The translations under genes and the position numbers were made by a program. Source: an uncultured Sedimentitalea sp. (lineage in GTDB: Bacteria; Pseudomonadota; Alphaproteobacteria; Rhodobacterales; Rhodobacteraceae). From it: a DNA stretch of 64,000 bases. This document shows, in pieces, positions 1 to 7,936 of the stretch. The notes beneath the pieces were generated by a model that was not told the origin of the DNA, did not search any database, and was given only the letters and a program-made list of their open reading frames with translations. The number at the start of each line of letters is the position of its first letter. Positions within the stretch are counted from its first letter, which is position 1. The stretch lies in assembly GCA_947504115.1 (NCBI GenBank), contig CANNGH010000011.1:1-64000 (forward strand), in the 5' to 3' direction.

Positions 1-76
1 CTTCTCTTCATCGTCTGTCTCCTCAGTTGGAGAACAGGCTAACCTCAAATCGAGGACTTTTCAGGGGAGCAGGTCA

Positions 77-232
77 CATCGCGCCGCCAAGGCTGCGGCG
101 ATTGCGGCGCATGGCAGCCAACTGGGTCGGATCGTCGAAGATGATCCCACCGGCTTCCGCCTCGATCCCGCCATGGTGCGGCTGTTCACGCTGCAGGACG
201 AGTTTTATTTCGAGGTGCCGCCATGCGCGTGA
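77..232 (+). pseudogene. PIG-L family deacetylase, C-terminal fragment
   Basis: This reading frame encodes the tail of a PIG-L (LmbE-like) deacetylase, with an AAIAAHGSQLG stretch followed by DDPTGFRLDP and ending FYFEVPPCA. PIG-L proteins are zinc-dependent N-deacetylases of sugar or related substrates. The HPDDE and HxDH metal motifs that belong upstream are absent, and the bases before about position 77 do not continue the family sequence, so this is a remnant. The stop overlaps the start of the next fragment, as in intact operons. The missing N-terminal half of such a gene is found far away at 31830-32340, which lacks exactly this tail. Confidence 0.65.
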
Positions 233-273
233 CGCTGGACCAGTTGGAAGAGAAGTATCGCGACAGCGCCGAT
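223..273 (+). pseudogene. Putative SAM-dependent methyltransferase, N-terminal fragment
   Basis: Seventeen codons (beginning MRVTLDQLEEKYRDSAD) start inside the stop region of the PIG-L fragment and are then cut by an IS3-type insertion near position 274. A start of this kind behind a PIG-L gene fits the NodS-like methyltransferases found in acyl-CoA dehydrogenase / PIG-L / methyltransferase / glycosyltransferase clusters. The piece is too short to prove the family; the assignment rests on context and on the LDxLExxYR start typical of these proteins. Confidence 0.4.
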
Positions 274-274
274 C

Positions 275-540
275 TGAACCTGTCGCGGTTTGGTGCCGCT
301 CCTTTGATAGCATAATGTGCAGCAAAGGAGACGAGCTATGGGCACGGGAAGAACGGATGAATTCCGCAAGGATGCGGTGCGAATTGCGCTGACCAGCGGG
401 CTGACACGGCGGCAAGTTGCAGATGATTTGGGCGTTCGACTCTGAACAAGTGGGTGACAGCGCACCGCGACACGGATGTGGTATCGCCCGAGGATCGCGA
501 TCTTGCGCAAGTGAATGAACGGCTTCGGCGCGAGAACCGC
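275..540 (+). mobile_element. IS3-family element, 5' fragment with broken orfA
   Basis: An IS3-type OrfA begins at the ATG at 338, preceded by an AAAGGAG ribosome-binding site, and reads MGTGRTDEFRKDAVRIALTS then a helix-turn-helix (GLTRRQVADDLGV). A small deletion near 440 shifts the frame, after which LNKWVTAHRDTD and the leucine-zipper-like start VNERLRREN continue. The element stops at about 540, where unrelated DNA begins, and no OrfB integrase is present. It is a dead fragment that interrupts the methyltransferase fragment to its left. The exact left end (about 275) is inferred from where the host gene breaks off. Confidence 0.6.
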
Positions 541-564
541 ATTCGATCACACGTCATCAGGATT

Positions 565-601
565 GGAAACTTCTTGCATGACGGGCGGCAACCACAGAAG
601 C
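565..601 (+). repeat. 37-bp repeat, inverted copy at 16208-16244
   Basis: The stretch beginning GGAAACTTCTTGCAT matches the reverse complement of 16208-16244 at all but four of 37 positions. The flanks of the two copies do not match. It is probably a relic of an insertion-sequence end, but the parent element is not recognisable here. Confidence 0.5.
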
Positions 602-668
602 AGCCTGTCAAATGTTCGGCCAGCGTCAGGCAGGCGGTGCCAATGGCGCGGTTACGCATTACCGTGAT

Positions 669-1931
669 TCAACCGATTATTAATCTATCATGCTTTTGGA
701 GATACCGCGTGTCCGCCCGCATAATGGCACGATCACATGTAATCTTGGAGCGCTGTATTTTGGCTGCAACGGGCGTCACCGGGTCACCAATGGATACATC
801 TATCGGAAGAAATTCCGCATTGTCACCCTCGGCAAGTGCGCTAGTAAGAGCATTACGTACATCCTCCTCCATGTTCGAAGAGGTTAATTGTCCCGCTTCG
901 AAGATCGCCAAAAGAATACCTTCATTATTATATGCCATTAACTTAATATTGAATTTTTCAAGGATGGCCGCGGCAAAATTACGAAGAATGCAGTTAAACC
1001 TCTCGACAGAAGCGTTATTGTAGATACTAACAATCTGATCGATCCTGATTGCAACTATTTGAGTGTCCGGAAGCTGATCGCGTGGAAGCTGAGTCAAATA
1101 ATTGCAAAAGGCTGCGTAATCAGCGAGACCTTCGACACCTTCAAACCGGATATTATCTGACAGCGGAATCGACTTGTTCGGCACTTCGACTACACTCCCC
1201 TTATCCGCCGTTCGGGTCACGGCCGCCGATCGCCGCTGCACCAATACAGCTTCCTGAGCGAACTGCAAACGCCGGGAAAAATCAGTGATATCAAATGGCT
1301 TGGTTAAGTAATCGGTAGCCCCCGCTAGAAAAGCGCGATCTATATACTTCATGTCTCGCATCGCCGTTAGCATGATGATCGGTGTCTCGCGATAGCTTGG
1401 TAGTTGTCGAACTCGCGCACAAAGCTCGATACCGTCCATCTCAGGCATATTTATATCAAGCAACAGGCAAGCGAAATCCTCCTCCGCGGACTTCAGTGTC
1501 TCGAGCGCGCGCTTACCAGACGATACAGCGGTGACCTCGAAAAAGCCTGCGGTGGCAGAGATCAATGGTATTAGCTCAAGAATCGAAGGATCGTCGTCCA
1601 CGGCAAGTATTTTCATCGGCGACGCGGAACCATCCTCTACTTGCGCCGACAGTAGAGGATCATCAGCTTCCTCGAGATTTACCTCATCCGATAGCGAGTT
1701 GCAGGATGGAGAAGAGGTTTTTGCCGCAGCCTCTTCTTCGTGTGCCGATCGTCTAGGGTCGTCGTCCAGCTCGCCTAATGTGAACCGCACGAGCGGGACC
1801 GCAATCACTCCGATACTTCCGACCAAACTATAGAGAAGCAGAGCCGACCAGACGGACGCTCCTGTCGTAAGAGCAGCCAAAAAAGCTGCCAGACCCGCCA
1901 TCATTCCGACAAGAAGATATCCCAAGATCAT
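669..1931 (-). CDS. Membrane-anchored response regulator with degenerate C-terminal domain
   Basis: This 420-residue protein starts with two predicted membrane helices (about residues 3-22 and 28-50), then an acidic linker, then a receiver domain (about 106-225) with the expected acidic pair at D112/D113, phospho-acceptor D159 in CLLLDINMPEMDG, T189 and K211 in LTKPFD. The C-terminal 160 residues have the general look of a degenerate nucleotidyl-cyclase-like fold but no GGDEF motif, so no enzyme activity is claimed. It is divergent from the sensor kinase at 2291-3601, which is the likely partner. The anchored receiver is unusual, and its first 43 residues resemble the small membrane protein at 7265-7483. 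The receiver is certain; the output is unknown. Confidence 0.85.
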   Translation of the reverse strand: MILGYLLVGMMAGLAAFLAALTTGASVWSALLLYSLVGSIGVIAVPLVRFTLGELDDDPRRSAHEEEAAAKTSSPSCNSLSDEVNLEEADDPLLSAQVEDGSASPMKILAVDDDPSILELIPLISATAGFFEVTAVSSGKRALETLKSAEEDFACLLLDINMPEMDGIELCARVRQLPSYRETPIIMLTAMRDMKYIDRAFLAGATDYLTKPFDITDFSRRLQFAQEAVLVQRRSAAVTRTADKGSVVEVPNKSIPLSDNIRFEGVEGLADYAAFCNYLTQLPRDQLPDTQIVAIRIDQIVSIYNNASVERFNCILRNFAAAILEKFNIKLMAYNNEGILLAIFEAGQLTSSNMEEDVRNALTSALAEGDNAEFLPIDVSIGDPVTPVAAKIQRSKITCDRAIMRADTRYLQKHDRLIIG

Positions 1932-2290
1932 CGAGGCGTCTCCAAGCAGGGCTGCATCCGAAAGACATGCCTAGATAAGAGTCAACCCAGAGTCAATCAA
2001 CTGGCAGGCGAACTCCGGATCTGCTAAGTTTTGTCACGGATATGCGGCCATTCAAATTGAAGTCGGGCTGGCGTTCACTCATAGATAGCTTGAGCGCGTG
2101 AAAGCCCCTCCGCCTCTCGAGGCGATGTTGACTTGGGGCGGGCCCACTGAAGTGCGGAGACAAGGCGGAAATATCCATGTCCACGAGACGAAGCGCGACA
2201 TGCAAGAGACGGATTCGGTGGTTGATGACCGCTCGAGGGAGCCCAGGCGCGATAGTACGATCGCGCAACAAGGCGCTTCTGGTGCGTCAG
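1932..2290. other. Divergent intergenic region between response regulator and kinase
   Basis: About 360 bases separate the two divergent two-component genes. Open frames here lack family features and I see no clear repeat or hairpin. It must hold the promoters for both genes, but no site stands out by eye. Confidence 0.4.
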
Positions 2291-3601
2291 ATGTCTGACT
2301 ACGCCAATGTCAGCACACGCCTCCTCCCTCAAAGACTGATCATCTACACTGCAGCTCTTTCTCTGGCGGCATTCTACTATAGCGTTTTCGTAACTTTGAT
2401 TACCGGGGCGTTAATGGTTATATCCGAAATCTATGACTATATGCTAGCACGTCGTGTCCTTCATCTTGGTACGGTCTCAAGAAATGTGGTTGCACGATTT
2501 TTCTTGCTTACCTACATTGGCGCTATTTTTAATTCACTCGTTATCTCATTTTACGCAGTTTCCATTGCGTTGCTTCAAGGGCCAACAACACACTTTATGC
2601 CGTTATTTTTCTTATTTGCGGCTGCCCTATTCGCAGCAATGAACAGCCACCAGATACCTTCAATTCTAATTATACGACTATCTCTTTATAGTTCGGTCTT
2701 TCTAAGCATTCCGCTATGGGATATTTATATCACTGCGGCACCGATAGCTTCAGATTTGTGGGCGCAACTATTTACAAGCCTTTTTGTTTTATTTTTTATT
2801 TTGGATAGTTCTCGTGTATACCTCAAGCTTTACAAGCAAAACCTCCTCCAAATGGAAATTTTGAAACGAGACAACGAGAGGACAAAGGCCGTGTCCGAGA
2901 TGAAGTCTCAATTTCTGGCAACGGTCAGTCACGAATTACGAACTCCACTCACGTCTATCAAAGGCTCCCTTGATCTCGCCAATTCTGGCGTGTTTGGGCA
3001 CCTGCCGGAAAAGTTTGCACGCGTATTCGAGATCGCCCAGCGTAACGCCGACCGACTAAATGTATTAATTGACGACCTCCTGGACCAGCAAAGCATAGAA
3101 GCTGGAAGAATGAGATATGATTTTAAACCAGTCCAGCTGGCGGAGTTCGTTCCTCGCGTCATCGGAGCCAATCTTTCATTTGCTGATAAATTTAATATTA
3201 ATCTGCTTCACAACTCGATCGAAAGGGATGTTTTTGTCACCGCCGACCCGGAACGTTTGGAGCAAGTGTTGTCAAACATTATATCCAACGCAATCAAATT
3301 CTCCGAGGCCGGCAGTAAGGTCGAAATAAGCGTCGAGGCCACCGAGGAACGAGTGCGCCTCAAAGTGGTGGACGACGGAATTGGGCTGTCTGAATTGGAT
3401 CGGGATAAGGTATTCGATCAATTCAGACAGATCGACACCTCGGATTACCGACGGGCAGGTGGTACGGGCTTGGGCATGCACATCTCGAAGCGCATCATCG
3501 AAGCCCATGGCGGGAAGATCGACTACCTCTCGAACCCGGAGCGGGGAACGACATTCTACGTGGATCTAGCACGGCTTAAAAATCAAAAAGTCGAGCAATA
3601 A
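2291..3601 (+). CDS. Sensor histidine kinase with multi-helix membrane sensor
   Basis: The 436-residue product has five or six hydrophobic helices in its first 180 residues, a short coiled coil, a HisKA domain with the phospho-acceptor in SHELRTPLTS (H214), and a HATPase_c domain with N box (NIISNAIKFSE), G1 (VVDDGIGL), F box (FDQFRQ) and G2 (GGTGLGMHISKRI). All catalytic boxes are intact. The open frame extends upstream to 2177, but the upstream codons are arginine-rich and not membrane-like, so the ATG at 2291 (MSDYANVS) is preferred; no strong ribosome-binding site decides it. The membrane part is unusually AT-rich for this genome, which suggests transfer. The likely partner is the divergent response regulator. 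The signal sensed is unknown. Confidence 0.88.
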   Translation: MSDYANVSTRLLPQRLIIYTAALSLAAFYYSVFVTLITGALMVISEIYDYMLARRVLHLGTVSRNVVARFFLLTYIGAIFNSLVISFYAVSIALLQGPTTHFMPLFFLFAAALFAAMNSHQIPSILIIRLSLYSSVFLSIPLWDIYITAAPIASDLWAQLFTSLFVLFFILDSSRVYLKLYKQNLLQMEILKRDNERTKAVSEMKSQFLATVSHELRTPLTSIKGSLDLANSGVFGHLPEKFARVFEIAQRNADRLNVLIDDLLDQQSIEAGRMRYDFKPVQLAEFVPRVIGANLSFADKFNINLLHNSIERDVFVTADPERLEQVLSNIISNAIKFSEAGSKVEISVEATEERVRLKVVDDGIGLSELDRDKVFDQFRQIDTSDYRRAGGTGLGMHISKRIIEAHGGKIDYLSNPERGTTFYVDLARLKNQKVEQ

Positions 3602-3699
3602 ATTTCTGTTTCACCGATTACAGACACCGCAACCTTTTCTAATTTTCCGAGACCCAATCACCGTCGCCCGCCCCGGTCGTCGATGTTGCACAAAAAAAC

Positions 3700-4191
3700 T
3701 CAACCGCTTGGATGAGTGTACTGGATCGACAGCTCCAGCAGCATTTCCCCGAATTCGGGCTCGGCTTCCGGCCCCTGACGGGTCAGACGGTGCAGGCTTT
3801 GAAAATCGGCGAAGAGCTGTTCGCGTTCGCTATCGGTGAAATCCCTGTCCGACCGGGAGAACGCGCCAATGCTTTTCGAACCGCTGTCAGAGGTCGCCAT
3901 GACCGTCCAGTAGTTCAGGCCGAACTCGCTCGCCTTGTCAAAAACACCTTGGTCATCCAGCTCTTGAAGCTCGGACAAGGATGCGATGCCATCGTTGGCA
4001 AAACCCCACCTGACGGCCGGATCTTTCATTATAACCCCGTTCCGAGCATAATACTCCATCCACTCTGCCTCATAAGTCTGGAAAAAGTATTTGGGGGTCG
4101 CGAACTCGACTTGAAAAGCGGTGGCAAAGCCGCTCGGACTTTGCCGCTTCAGTCGCGTTAACAATGATCTCAACTGATCCGTAAGATTCAT
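3700..4191 (-). CDS. AHL-binding LuxR-type protein lacking a DNA-binding domain
   Basis: The 163-residue product from the ATG at 4191 (MNLTDQLRSL) is only an autoinducer-binding domain. The invariant ligand-pocket residues are present: W and Y in EAEWMEYYARNG, then D-P and W in KDPAVRWGF, and a late GAFSRSDRDFTDSE stretch. It stops before the HTH_LUXR domain found in its neighbour. Known HTH-less LuxR proteins such as TrlR of Agrobacterium act as antiactivators by heterodimerising with a full receptor, so a similar role is inferred. The frame is open upstream to 4419, but that extension shows no family similarity. It lies 224 bases downstream of the full-length receptor on the same strand. 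Confidence 0.82.
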   Translation of the reverse strand: MNLTDQLRSLLTRLKRQSPSGFATAFQVEFATPKYFFQTYEAEWMEYYARNGVIMKDPAVRWGFANDGIASLSELQELDDQGVFDKASEFGLNYWTVMATSDSGSKSIGAFSRSDRDFTDSEREQLFADFQSLHRLTRQGPEAEPEFGEMLLELSIQYTHPSG

Positions 4192-4415
4192 ACCACAACC
4201 CGAGCACCTGCCCGGCCAATTAGCATACGCGCGCGGAGCATTAAATCGATAACTTTTCGTGGCCTTGGTGTGAAAAAGCTGCTTGTCACTGCGGGTGGAT
4301 CCTGACCCCAGCGTGGTCCGCAGACATCGACCGGATCGGACATCGTGCTCGTTTTGTTCATCCAACCGCTCGATATCATAGTCGAGCTTGCTAAGCGATC
4401 GTCTATCATTCGCCC

Positions 4416-5045
4416 TCAAATCCAGCCATGTGCCTTCGCTTGACCAACAGCTTGCGTATTGGTGCGCGCGCTCAGCTTTGAACGTGCGTTGTTCAGTCGC
4501 AGCTTTACCGCACTTTCACTGATGCTCAGCTGGTGCGCAATCTCCTTCAGCATCAGGCCGGCTGCCAGCATTTCCAGCGCGTCGATTTCAGCCTTTGTCA
4601 GGGCACGCGCAGGTGTGAGCGCCTGATGCATTTCGCCAACGGCGCTGCTCAGGGTCTCGAGCTCATGATCGTTGAACTCGCGATCGGAGCGCGCGAAGGA
4701 TCCGAAAGAGCGCAATCCCGGCGGGTCATGATGCACCACACTGATTGCCGCCCCATAGTTCAATCCGAACGACGCCGCGGTTCTCATTACCTTGCGGTCG
4801 TCCCCGTTGGAAATCGCGCTCCAACGGGTGCAACCCGAGTTGTCGAAGACCCACCGCATGATCGGGTCGAAGATCACCAATCCCTGTCGTGTGTAAAGGT
4901 CCACCCATTCCTGCGGCAGCGTATTGCGTTGATATTGGGGAAACGCGAAGCCGATGCGAAGCACCAAGTGATACCCGGCTGGGGCCAGGTCATCGAGATC
5001 ATAGTCGGCAATGCGGCTGTCTATGGTTTTCATGCGCGACGGCAT
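4416..5045 (-). CDS. LuxR-family quorum-sensing regulator (AHL receptor)
   Basis: The 209-residue product has an autoinducer-binding domain (about residues 15-140) with the conserved pocket residues W and Y in EWVDLYTRQG and D-P and W in FDPIMRW, followed by a LuxR-type helix-turn-helix (about 148-200: LTKAEIDALEMLAAGL, then LSISESAVKLRLNNARSKL). It should bind an N-acyl-homoserine lactone and DNA. No luxI synthase lies in the window, so within these limits it is a LuxR solo. A near-perfect lux box lies 62 bases upstream of the start (5107-5126), which suggests autoregulation, control of the divergent outer-membrane protein, or both. The ATG at 5033 is an alternative start. Confidence 0.88.
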   Translation of the reverse strand: MPSRMKTIDSRIADYDLDDLAPAGYHLVLRIGFAFPQYQRNTLPQEWVDLYTRQGLVIFDPIMRWVFDNSGCTRWSAISNGDDRKVMRTAASFGLNYGAAISVVHHDPPGLRSFGSFARSDREFNDHELETLSSAVGEMHQALTPARALTKAEIDALEMLAAGLMLKEIAHQLSISESAVKLRLNNARSKLSARTNTQAVGQAKAHGWI

Positions 5046-5106
5046 CGACTGTCAGCTTCAAGCGGACAATCAGGCGACCCTTTCTTCTTGATCCGGCTGA
5101 CGGAGG

Positions 5107-5126
5107 ACCTGTCCCAAAAGACAGGT
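5107..5126. promoter_or_regulatory. lux box (LuxR-type operator)
   Basis: The 20-bp palindrome ACCTGTC-N6-GACAGGT matches the classical lux box architecture (ACCTGT-N8-ACAGGT) in both arms and overall length. It sits in the divergent region between the full-length LuxR gene and the outer-membrane protein gene, 61 bases before the former and about 170 before the latter. Position and symmetry make it the probable binding site of the adjacent receptor. Confidence 0.75.
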
Positions 5127-5295
5127 ATTCGCTCTGTCACGGATGCGGTTAACAACTGAACAATACGCATGTCTCTCGTAACTTAGTTAACCAGCATCGG
5201 AATGTCAGTTTTTCCATACCCTGAAATTAAGCCCGCGGTCGGCGTGTTTTTGCGTGTTCTTGTTCAACGTTATTGCCCAACTCAAAGGTTCCATC

Positions 5296-6156
5296 GTGAA
5301 AAGATTTATGATTTCCGCCGGGCTCCTCGCGGCACTCTACGGCATGCCTGTAAATGCAGGAAGCTTGGATCTTCCCCCGCAGCCGATTGTCACACCGCCT
5401 GCGCAACCCCTGTTCAGCTGGACCGGCCCTTATGCCGGCGTCAGCGCAGGAACCACCCGAACCAAACACAAGCGCGCCACCTATGGTCAGCGTGACGTGA
5501 TGGGTGAGCGCCCGACATGGGGCGAGAGAGTCGAGGGAGTCGGAGACCCTTATACCAAGGGTGACTTTGTGACCGACCTGAAGCAGCGCGATACCTGCGA
5601 TCAGTTCGACAGGGGGGACGATCAATCCTTTACTTTCGGAGCGGGCCAACCGTGGGCCTACTCCATCAGTTGCGGAGACCTGTTGGACGCTGCGAGACGC
5701 GGTGAGTGGTTGGATAGCACTGTGTCAGCGGCAGGAGGAAGGCCATATGAAATGGGAGAGGTCGTTGAATACCAGACTGGTATCGAGGAATATCCCACAG
5801 GCGAAATAGAACGCTACCAGACGGGCACCGAGACCATCCGGCAATCCCACGCGACCTATGGTGTGTTCGCTGGATATCGGCACCAATGGAGCAGCGGTGC
5901 CGTGCTGGGCGGAGAGCTTGGATACCACCACTACAACAGCACTGGCAGCTTTGAGGCCAAGGCGCAGCTTGGCTATGCGATCAGCCGCGCCCTGCCCTAC
6001 CTGACGGCCGGATATGACTTTGAGGAAAAATCATCTCTTTACGGCGTCGGATTTGACTACGCGCTGACCGACCGCTGGATTGCAGGTGTGGAATATACTC
6101 ATGCCGACAAGACTGGCACCGATCGTGTCAGTGCCAGGCTGGCGTTTAAGTTCTGA
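5296..6156 (+). CDS. Outer-membrane beta-barrel protein (Omp25/OmpA-like porin family)
   Basis: From a GTG start at 5296 the product (286 residues) begins with a Sec signal peptide (VKRFMISAGLLAALYGMPVNA, cleaved near residue 20), then a proline-rich segment and the FSWTGPYAGVSAG strand that opens Omp25-like eight-stranded barrels. The end alternates (GVEYTHADKTGTD then RVSARLAFKF) and finishes on a terminal phenylalanine, typical of BAM substrates. An unusually long hydrophilic insert (about residues 60-195) contains short EYQTG/RYQTG repeats and probably forms an external loop. ATG 5308 is an alternative start. It is divergent from the luxR gene across the lux box, so quorum control is plausible. 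Exact function is unknown. Confidence 0.78.
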   Translation: MKRFMISAGLLAALYGMPVNAGSLDLPPQPIVTPPAQPLFSWTGPYAGVSAGTTRTKHKRATYGQRDVMGERPTWGERVEGVGDPYTKGDFVTDLKQRDTCDQFDRGDDQSFTFGAGQPWAYSISCGDLLDAARRGEWLDSTVSAAGGRPYEMGEVVEYQTGIEEYPTGEIERYQTGTETIRQSHATYGVFAGYRHQWSSGAVLGGELGYHHYNSTGSFEAKAQLGYAISRALPYLTAGYDFEEKSSLYGVGFDYALTDRWIAGVEYTHADKTGTDRVSARLAFKF

Positions 6157-6157
6157 T

Positions 6158-6337
6158 ATGCGAGCCGCGCTTTACATTGCTGTTTTTATTCTGGCGATCC
6201 CTCTGCTCCCCGGAATCCTTGTTGCGCTATGGCTCGAGAAAAAGCTGGAGAGGCGCAAGAACCGCCATATTGATGGGCGCTCCGACCACAGATCCTCGAA
6301 GAAGGACGCATATCCCCCCGATAAAAAGGACAACTGA
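6158..6337 (+). CDS. Small single-pass membrane protein
   Basis: The ATG lies one base after the stop of the barrel gene, so the two are probably translated together. The 59-residue product has one hydrophobic helix (about residues 3-26, including LYIAVFILAIPLLPG) followed by a highly charged tail rich in K, R and D (KKLERRKN and PPDKKDN). I do not recognise a family. The tight spacing and sensible topology are the reasons for calling it. Confidence 0.5.
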   Translation: MRAALYIAVFILAIPLLPGILVALWLEKKLERRKNRHIDGRSDHRSSKKDAYPPDKKDN

Positions 6338-6553
6338 TCTTACCGTTCCCCACGTCTCGCGCCCCGAGAAGCCCGCGAGCATCCTTGCCGATCAGAGCGT
6401 TTTGCCGGAGTGGAGTCCTGTCTGAAAGGAGCGGCTCAGGTCGAGCGGCTGACTGCCGGGCGGTTTTCAAAGCCCGCTTTCGGTTTTTGCGCTGTTTGCC
6501 CCTATGGACCTTACCGAAAGCGTTGAACGCCCCGGTCTATTGCTCGATGATGA

Positions 6554-7075
6554 ATGACGTTGAACAGGGATATCATTGTGTGGCAAGAAATAGGAACGAC
6601 CATCGTCAGCGAGTTTTCGGACATTCCGGATGTGTCCACCATAACGCGTATCACGGTGCGGCTGGTGCTCGCTGCACTTCTCGGCGGCATCCTCGGTTAT
6701 GAACGGGAATTGAAAGCCAGAAACGCCGGGGTGCGGACCCATATGCTGGTGGCTGTAGGGGCTGCGCTTTTCGTCATTGGCCCGTTGCAGAGCGACATGC
6801 CCATGCCTGACATGTCGCGGGTTCTGCAAGGCATTATCCAGGGGATCGGTTTTTTGGGGGCGGGGGCGATCATCGTGCGCGCAACACAGCAGAAGGTCCA
6901 GGGCCTGACCACGGCGGCAAGCATTTGGGCAACAGCCGGAATCGGCGTGCTCGCAGGCCTGGGACTGGATGCCACCGCAGTCCTTTCGGCAATAATCGTA
7001 TTGATCATCCTGGCGGTAATTCCTTTTATAAAACCGCTCAGGAATAAGGCCGATGCCGATCAAAAGGACCTATAG
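6554..7075 (+). CDS. MgtC/SapB family membrane protein
   Basis: The 173-residue product has four or five membrane helices and the family signatures ALLGGILGYERE (arginine-glutamate in the first loop), RTHMLVAVGAALF, and GIIQGIGFLGAGAI with the conserved GxGFLGAG motif, followed by GLTTAASIWATAGIGVLAGLG. MgtC proteins support growth at low magnesium and in acid and inhibit the F-type ATPase in some pathogens. The C-terminal cytoplasmic ACT-like domain of true MgtC is missing, so this is the short SapB-like form. A second paralogue lies at 29854-30366. The 216 bases before it hold no gene that I can support. Confidence 0.85.
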   Translation: MTLNRDIIVWQEIGTTIVSEFSDIPDVSTITRITVRLVLAALLGGILGYERELKARNAGVRTHMLVAVGAALFVIGPLQSDMPMPDMSRVLQGIIQGIGFLGAGAIIVRATQQKVQGLTTAASIWATAGIGVLAGLGLDATAVLSAIIVLIILAVIPFIKPLRNKADADQKDL

Positions 7076-7264
7076 CTCTGCCCATGAATGTTCCGGTCCA
7101 ATGAGACACCGAATAGATGCCACGGACGCTGTCGCGCCGGTTGGTCCGAGACATGCCCGTTGCCGGTGATTCCTTGCCTATTTGTGGCTGGAAGAGCATG
7201 CGCTTGGCAGACGGCAATGCGCGATGGTCAGCACGCGGAAAGGCCGAGAGCCGGCCCGCCCGCT

Positions 7265-7483
7265 CTAGCTGTTGTTGCCCACGTAACGACTGCCGGCAGT
7301 ACCTGATGTCCGGGCCGGGATTTCTTTGCGGATGATGTAGGCGATGCCAGCCAACATCATGGCGATATTGCCAACCACCATATACGCTACGAATGCCCAG
7401 CCGAACGCCGCTCCGATCAGCAGGCTGATTCCCGCTGCAATCAGGCCCGCAATGATGCCGATGAGCAGAAATCCGACAACCAT
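7265..7483 (-). CDS. Small two-helix membrane protein resembling the response-regulator anchor
   Basis: This 72-residue protein consists of two strongly hydrophobic helices (about residues 2-24 and 27-48) and a short basic, glycine-rich tail. Aligned without gaps, its first 43 residues match the membrane anchor of the response regulator at 669-1931 at roughly 19 positions, including the start M-x-x-G-x-L-L-x-G and the central AGL and Y-x-x-VG-x-I. The two therefore appear to share a membrane module. No enzymatic motif is present, and no named family is recognised. The ORF on the opposite strand here is a shadow. Confidence 0.6.
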   Translation of the reverse strand: MVVGFLLIGIIAGLIAAGISLLIGAAFGWAFVAYMVVGNIAMMLAGIAYIIRKEIPARTSGTAGSRYVGNNS

Positions 7484-7495
7484 GCCGCCCTCCCC

Positions 7496-7726
7496 TTACA
7501 CCGCATCCGCGAGGACGCGCGATCTGGATTCTGAAACCAACCTCTGACCCGCACCTGTCATGTCAGGCGCGCCGGCCAGCTGCTCGGCCCGCTCGGCACC
7601 GACGAACACGTCGCCCTCGACCCCCGCGAAGGCCCGCAGACGATCGATACGCTCATCCGTGCAATCGAGCAGCGCCGCCATTGCCGGAACCTTGCCCATC
7701 GGGGTCGTCTTGCCGACATAATCGTA
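7496..7726 (-). pseudogene. Gene fragment truncated by the IS1595-type element
   Basis: A minus-strand frame runs out of the left end of the IS1595-type element into unique DNA (YDYVGKTTPMGKVPAMAALL, later GDVFVGAERAEQLAG) and stops at 7496. Its composition looks like real coding sequence, and its 5' part is missing because the element starts at 7727. The DNA on the far side of the element (10242 onward) does not supply a convincing beginning, so the sequence was rearranged after insertion. I do not recognise the family. Confidence 0.4.
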
Positions 7727-7789
7727 GGCGATTGTATATTTGACAAACCCGACACGATCACCCAAGTAGGGACTGCGTGACAGGCCGGA

Positions 7790-7936
7790 TCAGTCGTCGG
7801 ATGACTTCTTGTCTTCCGGATTCTGCTTCACCAGCTTCTTTAGCCGTTCCTCAAACCGTTCTTCGTCGTCGTCCGTCTCTAACTGACGGGCGGCTTCTTT
7901 GAAACGGTCAAGTTGGGTTTTCTGTTTGGTTTTCAT
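7790..7936 (-). CDS. Small charged passenger protein of the IS1595-type element
   Basis: This 48-residue ORF (starting MKTKQKTQLDRFKEAARQLE) starts inside the end of the PIN gene, overlapping it by 29 bases, and is the last gene before the left inverted repeat. The protein is helical and highly charged, with an acidic run (TDDDEERFEERL) and a lysine-rich tail (KKSSDD). It has no cysteine or membrane helix. Size and position next to a PIN gene invite comparison with antitoxins, but order is reversed from most toxin-antitoxin pairs and no DNA-binding motif is seen. Function is unknown. Confidence 0.6.
   Translation of the reverse strand: MKTKQKTQLDRFKEAARQLETDDDEERFEERLKKLVKQNPEDKKSSDD

Noticed and set aside
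4192-4419. N-terminal extension of the HTH-less LuxR protein
   Set aside because: The upstream codons have no similarity to the family and the inner ATG at 4191 aligns with the normal LuxR start.
6186-6470. Minus-strand frame near the end of the small membrane gene
   Set aside because: No ribosome-binding site and composition typical of a non-coding strand.
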